DNA of 64,000 nt. Source: Candidatus Gastranaerophilales bacterium (GTDB lineage: Bacteria > Cyanobacteriota > Vampirovibrionia > Gastranaerophilales > Gastranaerophilaceae). Positions within the stretch are counted from its first letter, which is position 1, and every line of letters begins with the position of its first letter. This document shows positions 1-9,056 of the stretch, one piece after another. Under the pieces are notes generated by a model. It was not told where the DNA came from. It was given only the letters and a program-made list of their open reading frames with translations, and did no database searches. Both the position numbers and the translations under genes were made by a program. The stretch spans positions 310,001 through 374,000 of the forward strand of contig CALVBD010000001.1 in NCBI GenBank assembly GCA_944325635.1, given 5' to 3'.

Positions 1-274
1 AATTTTTCATGCCGGAGATACCTGCCTTCATTCAGAGTTAAAAACTTACAAGGAATTATACAGACCTAATATTGCACTTCTTCCTATAGGCGGAACTTAT
101 ACAATGGATGTGGAGCATGCAGTAGTTGCCGCTGACTGGATTGGAGCAAAAACAGTAATTCCTATGCATTACAACACATTCCCTGAAATTCAGGCAGATT
201 TGAAGAAATTTCTACAGCTTATGCAGGTAAATAATACACAGTGCTGTATTCTAAATCCTGACGAAATTAAATAG
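1..274 (+). CDS. UPF0173 metal-dependent hydrolase, C-terminal part
   Basis: The 5' end lies outside the window; the open frame runs from base 2 to the TAG at 272-274 (90 residues). It contains FHAGDT, LLPIGGTYTMD and VIPMHYNTFP, the late motifs of the metallo-beta-lactamase-fold UPF0173 (YtkL-type) family; the His and Asp residues in these blocks are expected metal ligands. The physiological substrate of this family is not established. A strong terminator follows directly, so this is the last gene of its transcript. Confidence 0.9.
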   Translation, partial: IFHAGDTCLHSELKTYKELYRPNIALLPIGGTYTMDVEHAVVAADWIGAKTVIPMHYNTFPEIQADLKKFLQLMQVNNTQCCILNPDEIK

Positions 275-300
275 TCGTGCTATTTAATATACAAATTTCA

Positions 301-357
301 AAAAATATTACCGCTGGTATTATTGTCCGACAATACATTTAGTGGTAATATTTTTTT
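301..357 (+). terminator. Rho-independent terminator after the UPF0173 gene
   Basis: Arms at 301-315 and 341-355 pair over about 15 bp with one G-U, and a run of T (351-357) closes the 3' side. A small inner hairpin (ATTGT/ACAAT) sits in the loop. Confidence 0.8.
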
Positions 358-402
358 GTCCGAAGATAAATTGAGGAACAAAAACAGATAAAGGGGATTT
401 TT

Positions 403-1383
403 ATGGATATCTTATTTATTATAGACAGAATAGAGCTTAAATACTTTGAATTTAACAACCTTGTAACTAATTTCTGGCTTATACGGGAATTTCTTACGCA
501 AAACAATAATGTATACATAACTACAATAGATAAATTACTGTTGAAAGGAAATATTGCATACACCCACTGCTATGAAAGCTACGAAAAAAACGGCAATATA
601 TTCTACGATAAACAGGATATCCTCAAAAAAATCGAAGATTTTCAGCTGGTAATGTTCAGGCAGGATCCGCCTGTTGATCTGGATTACATAAATTCGACAT
701 ATATCTTTGACTTTGTTGACAGAAAAAAAACTACTGTAATTAATGAACCGCGTTCAATAAGAGATTTTAACGAGAAACTTCACACAATAGAATTTCTGGA
801 ATTTATGCCTGAAAATATTGTAACATCCTCAAAATCAGATATTATGGAATTTCTTGATAAACATGACGAAATTATACTGAAACCGCTCAACAGATGTTTC
901 GGTGCAGGCGTAATGTATCTGAAAAAAGGAGATAAAAATACAGCAGTTATTATAAATTCAATGACAAATAACCAGTCAACACTTGTTATGGTTCAAAAAT
1001 ATATACCGAAAGCGATTTATGGCGATAAACGAGTATTAATTCTTGGCGGCAGAGTGCTTGATTATGTTGTGCAAAAACTTCCGTCTAATGATGACTTTAA
1101 ATTTAATGATCACTGTGATGCAAACATAATAAAATCCGAAATTAGCGATATAGAAAAAGCTAAATTTACACTCGTTGCAGAAAAGTTATATGATATGGGA
1201 ATTTCAATGGCCGGACTTGACGTTATTGACGGTAAAATCATCGAAATCAACGTAACAAGTCCCTGCTATTTCATAAAAGAAAATAACAACCATTTCGGAT
1301 GCAATTTAGAAAAAGAAATCGTCGAATATATATTATCCGAAGTTCATTCAAAAAAACTAGAGAGATGCCTTAACATCAGATAA
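403..1383 (+). CDS. gshB: Glutathione synthetase (prokaryotic ATP-grasp type)
   Basis: 326 residues, close to the usual ~315 of bacterial GshB, which joins gamma-glutamylcysteine and glycine using ATP. Visible family blocks are MFRQDPP (84-90; the MRKDPPFD substrate block), IILKPLNRCFGAGV (157-170; ATP-grasp lysine and glycine-rich loop), GDKRVLILGG (207-216) and EINVTSP (281-287; metal-binding Glu/Asn). The start is set by AAAGGGG seven bases before the ATG. No gshA is visible in the window. The 3' end overlaps the convergent downstream gene by 27 bp. Cytosolic. Confidence 0.92.
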   Translation: MDILFIIDRIELKYFEFNNLVTNFWLIREFLTQNNNVYITTIDKLLLKGNIAYTHCYESYEKNGNIFYDKQDILKKIEDFQLVMFRQDPPVDLDYINSTYIFDFVDRKKTTVINEPRSIRDFNEKLHTIEFLEFMPENIVTSSKSDIMEFLDKHDEIILKPLNRCFGAGVMYLKKGDKNTAVIINSMTNNQSTLVMVQKYIPKAIYGDKRVLILGGRVLDYVVQKLPSNDDFKFNDHCDANIIKSEISDIEKAKFTLVAEKLYDMGISMAGLDVIDGKIIEINVTSPCYFIKENNNHFGCNLEKEIVEYILSEVHSKKLERCLNIR

Positions 1384-2739
1384 TAAGTGCCAGTAATCCG
1401 GTAAAATAAGGGCTTTACTTTTATCCAGCGCAAGAAGAATATCTTTATGATTAGGAATTGATGCACTCATAGCAGATTCGTAAAGTTTATTCCAATATTT
1501 CACGCGTTCCATCTGGGTTTTTTGAGAATCTTTGAATGATATCTGAGAGATTTTATGATAATATCTTCTGGCAATACGGTTCTCCGCAAGTTCCTTAAAG
1601 CCATTTAGGGGCTTGATGCCTCCGTAGTCAATAACACGGCCTTCTACTTCATTATTTTTGTTAAACTGCAAATCATCATGAAAAAGTCCGTACTTATGAA
1701 GATTAATTTTCTTTGTTATAGGCGGAAGTCCTTTATCAGAAAACTCTGACAATCCAACATTATTCAATGTATTCAGATAATATACGTCAATATAATCGGA
1801 TTTTGCCATAGGATGCCCTGCAGAACGCTTGATAAACTGTGTGAGGTTACTCTCCGGATTAACTCCGTTATATTTAATTTCATCAAACATTGTCTTTTCA
1901 ATCAAATCTAAAAACTTTTTTTCTTCGTTTTTAATCTTCATTTTAGTGTAAATGTCAAGAAGAGATTTTTTATAAATTTCTTTTTTTTCAGGCGGAACAA
2001 CTTTGACAGATGCATGGTCAAGTACGTTTGTGATAACGTTCAGATAATTTTGGGGTTTAATGTTTTGAAAATATTCTTTCATCAGCTCCAGAAGAACGCC
2101 AACCTGCTCCATTGAACTTTTTACAGATTTAAAACTCAAAAGTACTTTCGGATGTATAATGTCGTTACTCTCTTTATCAAGCAAACGCATTTTAAATGTA
2201 TTTTTATATTTGCCCTGATTAAGATAGGTAAGGCTTACAGTGTCAGACTCCTTTAAAATACCCGCTGCTTTAAACCTTTTTTCCAACAATTCTCCCGCCT
2301 GCTTGGAAATAGAATCCAAAACAGATTTATCAGGAGTAAAACGTTTACGCATTTCAGTAATAATACGAGGAATTCGCTCAGGTTGAATATTTATTTTTGC
2401 AATCTTTGGTAAAAAAGCATTTATAAGATTGTTCAGATTCATATGATTTGCGTTTTCAATCTTTAAATCTTCTATTTTTGATAAAATTTTATTGGCGTCA
2501 TTTAAAGCCTCTTTTACCTGAGCAATCTTAAGGGCATTTTCTTTTTTTGACTCTGATTTAAAAAGCTCGAACAAATCTTTCGGCAGATTACCTACACTGC
2601 CTTTTTCCCGTACAGAAATTCTGCTCAAGGCCTCCAGATAGTCCGGATTTATGGTAATTCTTCTACCCATTATTCTTGTTAAGCCCTGAAAAGATTGCGC
2701 ATTTCTATATTGATTGTTATTTGAGTAACTTATTTGCAC
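1357..2739 (-). CDS. Orphan protein with protein-kinase/APH-like motifs
   Basis: 460 residues, not recognised as a named family. In order it shows an Asn-rich N-terminus ending in SFQGL (16-20), a helical charged region (40-165), a glycine-loop-like stretch YLNQGKYKNTFKM (172-184), a candidate ATP lysine in LLSFK (K204), a candidate catalytic loop FHDDLQFN (353-360; H354, D356, N360 fit HxDxxxxN) and DYGG (371-374) in the DFG position, 15 residues after D356. That order and spacing match the aminoglycoside-phosphotransferase/kinase fold. The kinase assignment is inference from motifs. No signal peptide is evident. It overlaps gshB tail-to-tail by 27 bp. Confidence 0.72.
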   Translation of the reverse strand: MQISYSNNNQYRNAQSFQGLTRIMGRRITINPDYLEALSRISVREKGSVGNLPKDLFELFKSESKKENALKIAQVKEALNDANKILSKIEDLKIENANHMNLNNLINAFLPKIAKINIQPERIPRIITEMRKRFTPDKSVLDSISKQAGELLEKRFKAAGILKESDTVSLTYLNQGKYKNTFKMRLLDKESNDIIHPKVLLSFKSVKSSMEQVGVLLELMKEYFQNIKPQNYLNVITNVLDHASVKVVPPEKKEIYKKSLLDIYTKMKIKNEEKKFLDLIEKTMFDEIKYNGVNPESNLTQFIKRSAGHPMAKSDYIDVYYLNTLNNVGLSEFSDKGLPPITKKINLHKYGLFHDDLQFNKNNEVEGRVIDYGGIKPLNGFKELAENRIARRYYHKISQISFKDSQKTQMERVKYWNKLYESAMSASIPNHKDILLALDKSKALILPDYWHLLSDVKASL

Positions 2740-2841
2740 ACTAATTTACCTTTTACTTACCAAAGATAAAATCACTCAATATAAAAAATTGCACCAATAG
2801 TGGAATAATATTAAAAATTATTAAGCAATGACGACTAATTA

Positions 2842-2862
2842 GCTATCGTTTCGAAAACAAAC
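2842..2862 (-). repeat. Half copy of the conserved-loop hairpin repeat
   Basis: Read on the minus strand, this matches the 5' arm end and loop start of the repeats at 35779 and 43508 (shared core TTTTCGAAACGATAGC). The rest of the loop and the 3' arm are missing, so it looks truncated. It lies about 100 bp upstream of the kinase-like gene. Confidence 0.6.
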
Positions 2863-2879
2863 CCAACTGATATTAAAGT

Positions 2880-3190
2880 TAACTACATTAACCTTCTCAC
2901 CTTGCGGCGAATTTACGAACTGACGATAGTCCGGATAGCGAAAGGATGGAGCCGAGAGAACGTAGCTCAAATGCGACACTTCGTGAGTGTGGAGTAAATC
3001 AAGACAGGAGAGAATAAGGGTGAGGGGCAGTACAAGGAACCTTATTATTAAACCCTTCACTCCTCACTAAAAAAAGCTGGATTGCTTCGCTATCTCTCGC
3101 AATGACATCTTCTTCCCTCGCCCAACGGGAGAGGGTGAGGGGGCAGTGCAAAGGGTCTTATTATTGTTGAACCCTTCACCTCTCGTTCCT
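2880..3190. repeat. Cluster of degenerate palindromic repeats (gene-free)
   Basis: This gene-free stretch holds at least two repeat types. One is a GC-rich element: GGTGAGGGGCAG near 3019 and GGTGAGGGGGCAG near 3134 are about 115 bp apart, each followed by a similar TTATTATT...ACCCTTCAC tail; 3116-3136 is an imperfect palindrome of the CCCTCGCCC/GGGAGAGGG type also found inside argS and queA. The second is GGATTGCTTCGC...CGCAATGAC at 3079-3107, a palindromic repeat motif common in many bacterial genomes. No convincing coding sequence was found. Confidence 0.65.
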
Positions 3191-3265
3191 ACACTTCATA
3201 TAGAAAAAAAGACGGTATTGCGCCTTTTAAGCTCACAAAGGCTTTCCCCCTTTAACAAACTTTCT

Positions 3266-4342
3266 TTATTTCACACGCGAAAAAACTTCAACATTCACAT
3301 CATCAAAGGTATTTGTGTTGAAATATGCACACGATGCGACCATTGCCGCGTTATCCGTACAGTATTTCATCGGAGGTGCAAATACTTGATAACCATCATT
3401 TTGAAGATTAAAAATTTTCTTTCTGATTTCTGAATTTGCTGCAACACCACCGGCTATAACGATTTGTTTATAGCCGTTTTCATCAGCGGCACGTTTAAGT
3501 TTTTTAAGCAGGGTAGAAGATACACATTCCTGAAAACTTGCACAAACATCTTTTACAACATTTTCCGGAAGCGCTTCTGTATTGTATTGTTTTTTTAAAT
3601 CCTTAACCAGTCTTAATACGGCAGTTTTAAGCCCGCTGAAACTGAAATTATACCCGTCAACTTTAGCCTCCGGAAGATGAAACGCCTTAGGGTTGCCTTC
3701 CTGCGCAAGCTTATCCAATCTCGGCCCGCCAGGATACGGAAGCCCTATTAAGCGCGCAACTTTATCATAAGCTTCACCGACAGCATCATCTATGGTTTCT
3801 CCGAGAATATACTGTTCGGAATAAGATTTCACATCAATAATCTGAGTATGTCCGCCGCTCACAAGAAGTGCCATAAACGGAGGTTTTAAATCAGTATCTA
3901 TATAATTGCCGCAAAGATGTGCATTAAGATGATTTACGCCGATAAAAGGTCTGTCATAAACAAGCGCCAGAGTTTTTGCAGCATTCAAACCAACCAGAAG
4001 ACATCCTACAAGCCCCGGCCCAACAGTTCCTGCAAATGCAGTGATATCCGGAGGTTCAAGCCCTGCAGTTTCCTTGGCAATATCAAAGGCTTCTTCAATC
4101 ACAACATTTATTGAATCAAGATGTTCCCGCGCAGCAATTTCAGGGATTACACCACCGAACTTTGCATGAGTTTTAATCTGTGAAGCAACGACATTTGCGA
4201 TAACCACCCTGCCGTTTTTCACAATAGCACAGGCAGTCTCATCACAACTTGATTCTATTGCCATTATATAATTGTCATATCCGCTTTCCGGCCCGATTTC
4301 AACCGGAGTTTTACTGAACAGCTTTTCTTTAATCATTTTCAT
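3266..4342 (-). CDS. tsaD: tRNA N6-adenosine threonylcarbamoyltransferase TsaD
   Basis: About 358 residues. With TsaB/TsaE, TsaD transfers the threonylcarbamoyl group to A37 of ANN-decoding tRNAs. Visible blocks are IESSCDETA near the N-terminus, VIPEIAAREH, the iron-binding HLNAH pair, LLVSGGHTQI, PGGPRLD and GGVAANSEIR near the C-terminus; the fold is the ASKHA type. The frame extends upstream to a TTG at 4360, but that region reads as a -10-like TATAAT, so I prefer the ATG at 4342 (4336 is also possible). It is divergent from obgE. Cytosolic. Confidence 0.95.
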   Translation of the reverse strand: MKMIKEKLFSKTPVEIGPESGYDNYIMAIESSCDETACAIVKNGRVVIANVVASQIKTHAKFGGVIPEIAAREHLDSINVVIEEAFDIAKETAGLEPPDITAFAGTVGPGLVGCLLVGLNAAKTLALVYDRPFIGVNHLNAHLCGNYIDTDLKPPFMALLVSGGHTQIIDVKSYSEQYILGETIDDAVGEAYDKVARLIGLPYPGGPRLDKLAQEGNPKAFHLPEAKVDGYNFSFSGLKTAVLRLVKDLKKQYNTEALPENVVKDVCASFQECVSSTLLKKLKRAADENGYKQIVIAGGVAANSEIRKKIFNLQNDGYQVFAPPMKYCTDNAAMVASCAYFNTNTFDDVNVEVFSRVK

Positions 4343-4513
4343 AGTATTATTATAATACAAATAAAAATAAATAGTTCCATGGCAAACAACAAAACGTCAT
4401 TGCGGACTTATATGTGTAGTCGGGCATACCTGCCACAGCTGTTTCAAGTAGGTTGGGCATCCTTGCCAAACATAACATTAATGAAGCGCTTTGACTTGAT
4501 AAGGGATATAAAA

Positions 4514-5797
4514 ATGCAATTTTTAGATAAAACAAAAATCAGAATAGTTTCAGGCAGAGGCGGCAACGGAATGGTAGCCTGGAGACGAGAAAAATATGTT
4601 GATAAAGGCGGGCCTGCAGGCGGTGACGGCGGCAAAGGCGGCGATGTATATTTGATAGCGGATGAAAATATGTCTACGCTTATGGACTTTAAATACAAAT
4701 CTGTATTCAAAGCAGAAAGCGGAGAAAACGGCGGAATTAAAAACTGCCACGGACGCTGGGCAAAAGATTTGTATATAAAAGTTCCTGTCGGAACTGTTGT
4801 AAAAGACGTTAAAAGCGGCAATATCATTGCTGATTTAACAGAACACGAACAGAAAGTTCTTGTTGCAAAAGGAGGCAGAGGCGGCAGAGGTAACGCAAGA
4901 TTTGCAACTGCGCAAAAAAGAGCGCCTCAATTCTGCGAACCCGGAGAACCGCCGATTGAACGCGAACTGATTTTGGAACTGAAACTTATAGCTGATGTAG
5001 GACTTCTTGGTATGCCTAATGCAGGGAAATCTACATTCATAAGCCGAATAAGTTCTGCAAAACCTAAAATTGCAGATTATCCTTTTACAACACTTATTCC
5101 AAACCTCGGTGTTGTAAGAAAACCTTCCGGAGACGGTTATGTTGTTGCAGATATCCCGGGACTTATTGAAGGTGCATCAGAAGGCGTCGGACTCGGCCAC
5201 GATTTTTTACGCCACGTTGAAAGGTGCAGATTTCTGGTTCACATAATTGACACAACAGAAGAAAACCCTGTTGAAAATTATGAAAAAATTAATCTGGAAC
5301 TATCAAAACACTCGGAAAAACTCGGCAAACTTTATCAAATAGTTGCACTTAATAAAATTGATGCCATTGATGATGAGAGAAAAAACTTTTTATACAATGA
5401 ATTTAAGAAGAAAACAGATGATGTGTTTTTGATTTCAGCGGTAACAGGTGAAAATATTGATGAACTTCTCAATTTTATGTCGCAAAAGGTTGATGAAATT
5501 GAAAAACCTGTAACAGAAATTGTCGTCGAAGAAGACCTTGCAGCATACAACAATGACGACAGCGAATATGAAATTACGAAAGCCGCAAAAGATACCTACA
5601 TAATTACCGGCGGAAAAATTTCACGTCTTGCACAGGTTACGGATGAAAGAAACGCAGAACAGGTTATCCGTTTCCAGAATATATTAACAGGTATGGGAGT
5701 TTTCGAAAAACTCAAGGCAATGGGTATAAAAGACGGTGATACAGTTATTACAGGACATTTGGAATTTGCATACTATGCAGACGAATTTTACGGTTAA
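4514..5797 (+). CDS. obgE: Obg/CgtA family ribosome-assembly GTPase
   Basis: 427 residues. The N-terminal glycine-rich Obg domain (1-158, with GRGGNG, GGPAGGDGGKGGD and GGRGGRGN) is followed by a G domain (GMPNAGKST P-loop, DIPGLIEGA G3, NKID G4) and the C-terminal OCT domain (about 340-427). Obg binds the 50S subunit and links ribosome maturation to the stress response. An in-frame ATG exists at 4379, but the first 45 codons match no Obg sequence and AAGGGA lies eight bases before the ATG at 4514, which gives the canonical start MQFLDKTKI. Confidence 0.96.
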   Translation: MQFLDKTKIRIVSGRGGNGMVAWRREKYVDKGGPAGGDGGKGGDVYLIADENMSTLMDFKYKSVFKAESGENGGIKNCHGRWAKDLYIKVPVGTVVKDVKSGNIIADLTEHEQKVLVAKGGRGGRGNARFATAQKRAPQFCEPGEPPIERELILELKLIADVGLLGMPNAGKSTFISRISSAKPKIADYPFTTLIPNLGVVRKPSGDGYVVADIPGLIEGASEGVGLGHDFLRHVERCRFLVHIIDTTEENPVENYEKINLELSKHSEKLGKLYQIVALNKIDAIDDERKNFLYNEFKKKTDDVFLISAVTGENIDELLNFMSQKVDEIEKPVTEIVVEEDLAAYNNDDSEYEITKAAKDTYIITGGKISRLAQVTDERNAEQVIRFQNILTGMGVFEKLKAMGIKDGDTVITGHLEFAYYADEFYG

Positions 5798-5840
5798 TAA
5801 CAAAAACTTTCTTGTTCGTGTTTTATAATTTACGTTAATC

Positions 5841-6905
5841 ATGAAAATACACAGTATAACAAACAGCTATAATATACAGCTTAAAGGAGATACGCGAAAT
5901 AAGCCTCCTAAAAAAGAGCACCCATTAGCCAACCAGCGGCAGCGTTTTATAATCGGCGGGAGTGCAGTTGCTCTTTTAAGTATTCTGGCATGGCTGATTT
6001 TAAGAGGAAAGCGTCCATCAAAGGTAAAAACACCTGTATCGGAACAGACAATACCAACTCCTCATTCAAAACTGAATATCCCGCCAAAGCCGACAACTCC
6101 TGAACCACCGAAACCCGAAGAGCTTCCTATAGCTCCAGCGCCTGATGCTAATAAACCGAATGTTCCACCGCTTCCGTATGAGCCTAAAATTACCCAACTT
6201 GATAATTTCAAGCCATATTTTGACGGTGAATATGAGGTTATAAAAACAAATTTTAAAAACGGAAGTACGATTACTTATAAAAAAATCAACAAAGATGAAA
6301 CATATAAAGACATTTTGGTTTTAGACAAAGATAAAAAATTAGTCCGCAGGATTACACAGTTCAAAAAAGAAAACGGACAGATGTGGTCTCGTGTTTACAA
6401 AGGTGACGAAACAAAAATTCTTGAAAACCCGAAAAATTTTCCCAAAAGCATTTACGATTCAGATTTTCTTGTAAAGGAATTCTCCGGAGAAGCTAAAAAG
6501 CCGTTAGGGAACAGTGACATTTCAGAAGGATACGAAAGATTAACCAGAGTGGCTTTTCCGAACGGAACTTCAAAGACCTATCAGGGATTTTTTAATAAAA
6601 ATAAAAAACTTCACGATTATACAATCTATTACGAAAAATTCAACAATAATCTTGGCTGTTTTGATAGAATATACGAAGCACAGCCTGAATATGTAGTTAA
6701 ATATAACTATGCCTACAAAGACGGTAAACTTTTTGGTATTGCAAAACAGGATTTATTAAAATATAACAACTGGCACGGAGAATATAAAAATAACGGATTT
6801 GATCCTTTTCCTATCTATGTTGATGTCAAAAACGGAGAAGGATTCAAAGAATTTAAGGGTAATCTCGATATACAATACCCAGAATTCAACCCTGATAACT
6901 TCTAG
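5841..6905 (+). CDS. Orphan single-pass membrane protein, proline-rich linker
   Basis: 354 residues, no family recognised. The N-terminus MKIHSITNSYNIQLKG resembles other orphans in this window (Asn-rich, ending in a hydrophobic residue then KG/QG/HG). A basic stretch precedes one hydrophobic segment (about 36-52), then a Pro/Lys-rich linker (58-115) and a C-terminal domain of about 235 residues rich in Lys, Tyr and Asn, with loosely repeated FKNGSTITYKKI / FPNGTSKTYQGF units that recall antiparallel beta repeats. This predicts an anchored protein with a folded domain across the membrane. Function unknown. Confidence 0.75.
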   Translation: MKIHSITNSYNIQLKGDTRNKPPKKEHPLANQRQRFIIGGSAVALLSILAWLILRGKRPSKVKTPVSEQTIPTPHSKLNIPPKPTTPEPPKPEELPIAPAPDANKPNVPPLPYEPKITQLDNFKPYFDGEYEVIKTNFKNGSTITYKKINKDETYKDILVLDKDKKLVRRITQFKKENGQMWSRVYKGDETKILENPKNFPKSIYDSDFLVKEFSGEAKKPLGNSDISEGYERLTRVAFPNGTSKTYQGFFNKNKKLHDYTIYYEKFNNNLGCFDRIYEAQPEYVVKYNYAYKDGKLFGIAKQDLLKYNNWHGEYKNNGFDPFPIYVDVKNGEGFKEFKGNLDIQYPEFNPDNF

Positions 6906-6940
6906 AAAGCTAAAACTGGCGCAACGCTTATTGAAGTTTA

Positions 6941-7014
6941 ACCCTCTCCCGAATTTGTAAATTCGCTAACTCTCATTAACAAATTCTACCCTCTCACAAA
7001 GAGAGAGGGGGCAG
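6941..7014. repeat. Intergenic copy of the CCCTCTCCC palindromic repeat
   Basis: Begins CCCTCTCCCG and ends GAGAGAGGGGGC, with an inner GAATTT/AAATTC hairpin and CCCTCTC/GAGAGGG pairing near the right end. Its ends match the elements near 3116, inside argS (32126) and inside queA (47646). It fills the gap between the orphan membrane protein and the amidohydrolase-like gene. Confidence 0.6.
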
Positions 7015-7084
7015 AATTCAATTAAATTTATCTATTGATTTTTCAATATTGATAAGTTAAAATAATACAACAAAAGGGGATATT

Positions 7085-8395
7085 ATGAAGTGTTATAAAG
7101 CAAAATGGATTTTGACATCTGAGGATAATGTACTTAAAGACAGCGCTATTGTCGTTGATGAAGGGAAAATCATCGACATAATTCCAAACAATCAGGTTAA
7201 TTTTGAAGAAAAATATGTCAAAGAACTTGGTAATGCGGTTATAACACCTGGTTTTATTGATATGCTAACTCAGGTTCAATATACTGACGAAAATATCACA
7301 AAACCTTGCGGTATTAAAAAGATCCTTAAAAAATTTTTTATTGATTTCAGTCGCAAATATACATTTGCAGGCGTTTCAGCTGATACATATTCTCTAAAAT
7401 GGGCGACTATTCTTTCAAAATACTTTACTATGGACAGAGCTGAAAAGATAAAATCATTTGAAAACGGCGTAAATATGGCCATAAAAGCAGGAACAACCTG
7501 TATTGCACAGGTTTCAAAAGAATTTAAATATTTTGATACTATCAACAAAATGCCTATTAAGACATACCTGTTTTTTGAAGTTTACGCAGATACTTCAATG
7601 AAAAGTAAAAAACAATTCAAAGAAATCAGAGCAAAAGTGGAAGATCTTGTTATGCATAAAGGTGAAAATACCTATATCGGCATTATGCTTAATTCAATTT
7701 CCGGTGTGCATAAAAAGCTGTGGGAACTGTTTTCAAAATATTGCAGAAAACACAATATGCTTTTAATGACAAGATTTGCCGAATCTAAAGATGAAATTGA
7801 ATGGCTTGAACACGGTTTTTCTGACATAGATTTGCTTCACAAATTTATGGGAATGCGCAAGATTACACCTTACGAAAAAGATTTAAACCCTGTAGAGTAC
7901 TTGAATAATCTAAAAGTTTTAACAAAAAAAGTTCTTGTGGCAAACGCTAATTATGCTTCAGATGAAGAACTGGAAAAACTCGCTGAAACAGGAGTAAAAT
8001 TCATATATCAGCCGTCATACAGCGAAGAGATCTGCAACAAAAAACTTCCGTTGAAAAAAGTCCTCAAATATTTTCCGCAAAATTTCGGATTTTCAACACA
8101 GAGCTTTAAACCTGATAAGGATTACAGCCTGCTGAGAGAAGCAGCTGACGCCAATGAGGATAATGAACTTGATGTTGTTGAACTTATCAAATATTTGACA
8201 ATTTATCCTGCAAGAATTTTACGTCTGGACAATTTTACAGGCTCTATTAAAATAGGCAAATGCGCAGACTTTAATGTCTTTAAACTTGAAGAAGGCGAGG
8301 ATTACAGAGATTTACTAAAAAAACACAGCCCTTATGCAACTTATTCAAACGGACGTAAACTGGTCAAAAAAGGAGATATAAGGTATACATTATGA
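7085..8395 (+). CDS. Amidohydrolase-fold protein lacking the metal ligands
   Basis: 436 residues with the overall plan of the SsnA/MtaD amidohydrolase group: an N-terminal beta-sandwich half, PGFID (55-59), a TIM-barrel-like middle, YPARILRLDNFTGSIKIGKCADFNVF near the end and a C-terminal strand. The metal site is gone: the HxH after PGFID reads LTQ (L61, Q63), the HLAES block reads TRFAES, the barrel His block reads VANANYASDEEL, and the Asp block reads STQSFKP. It is therefore probably not a metal-dependent hydrolase. Start supported by AAAGGGG upstream. It ends in a 4-bp ATGA overlap with yjbQ, so the two are translationally coupled. Confidence 0.85.
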   Translation: MKCYKAKWILTSEDNVLKDSAIVVDEGKIIDIIPNNQVNFEEKYVKELGNAVITPGFIDMLTQVQYTDENITKPCGIKKILKKFFIDFSRKYTFAGVSADTYSLKWATILSKYFTMDRAEKIKSFENGVNMAIKAGTTCIAQVSKEFKYFDTINKMPIKTYLFFEVYADTSMKSKKQFKEIRAKVEDLVMHKGENTYIGIMLNSISGVHKKLWELFSKYCRKHNMLLMTRFAESKDEIEWLEHGFSDIDLLHKFMGMRKITPYEKDLNPVEYLNNLKVLTKKVLVANANYASDEELEKLAETGVKFIYQPSYSEEICNKKLPLKKVLKYFPQNFGFSTQSFKPDKDYSLLREAADANEDNELDVVELIKYLTIYPARILRLDNFTGSIKIGKCADFNVFKLEEGEDYRDLLKKHSPYATYSNGRKLVKKGDIRYTL

Positions 8396-8808
8396 CAATA
8401 ATAAATGAAAAATTTATTGTTCACACAAAGGGAAATACCGAAATCAAAGATATTACAAGACAGGTTCAAAATGCCGTTTACAAACACTCGCTGCACGATG
8501 CGGTTGTGTACGTTTATGTTGCAGGAAGCACGGTTTCGATTACAAATATAGAATACGAACCGGGGCTTTTAAAAGATTTTCCGCAAGCGCTGGAAAAAAT
8601 TGCGCCCGCAGATATGGCATACCATCACGATGACACCTGGCATGACGGAAACGGATATGCCCATGTAAGAGCTTCGATTATCGGTAACAGCACAATGGTT
8701 CCGCTCATAGACGGAGCCCTGCAACTCGGGCAGTGGCAGCAAATAGTTCTTGTTGACTTTGACAACAAAGCCCGAACTCGAACAGTGCACGTACAAATTT
8801 TATATTAA
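8392..8808 (+). CDS. yjbQ: YjbQ family (UPF0047) protein
   Basis: 138 residues, standard family length. The diagnostic end is present: HHDDTWHDGNGYAH, RASIIGNST, LQLGQWQQIVLVDFD and the closing RTVHVQI. Some members show weak thiamine-phosphate synthase activity in vitro, but the true role is unresolved. The start ATG overlaps the stop of the amidohydrolase-like gene, so both probably come from one transcript. Cytosolic. Confidence 0.93.
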   Translation: MTIINEKFIVHTKGNTEIKDITRQVQNAVYKHSLHDAVVYVYVAGSTVSITNIEYEPGLLKDFPQALEKIAPADMAYHHDDTWHDGNGYAHVRASIIGNSTMVPLIDGALQLGQWQQIVLVDFDNKARTRTVHVQILY

Positions 8809-8834
8809 CTTTATATCGACAGTTTTACGCATGT

Positions 8835-9056
8835 CTAATCCTTAAACTTTAATAAAGTTTCAATTTCAACATCCAGAGCATCCGCAAGTTCAAGAATTTT
8901 TCCGAGTGACATATTCTGCCGTCCGCACTCAATACAGGCGATATAGTTTTGATTAACGTCAAGAATTTCTGACAGTTGTTCCTGTGTAAGATCTTTTTTT
9001 ATGCGTTCTATTTTAACATTTTTACCAAATTTTTTCAGTAATTCCTGCTTGTTCAT
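8835..9056 (-). CDS. Small XRE-family HTH regulator next to a prepilin gene
   Basis: 73 residues, essentially one HTH_3 domain: KKDLTQEQLSEILDVNQNYIACIECGRQNMSLGKILELADAL. It is transcribed away from the prepilin gene at 9144; the 87-bp gap between them holds the prepilin promoter and repeated TTATAA boxes. The layout suggests a regulator of itself and of the prepilin gene, which is inference. Confidence 0.85.
   Translation of the reverse strand: MNKQELLKKFGKNVKIERIKKDLTQEQLSEILDVNQNYIACIECGRQNMSLGKILELADALDVEIETLLKFKD

Noticed and set aside
3146-3433. 95-codon plus-strand ORF
   Set aside because: Lies across repeat debris and antisense to tsaD; composition and lack of a ribosome binding site fit a chance frame.
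4379-4513. 45-codon N-terminal extension of obgE
   Set aside because: No Obg protein has it, the DNA holds repeat-like GGGCAT...TTGCC units, and the ATG at 4514 has a good ribosome binding site.
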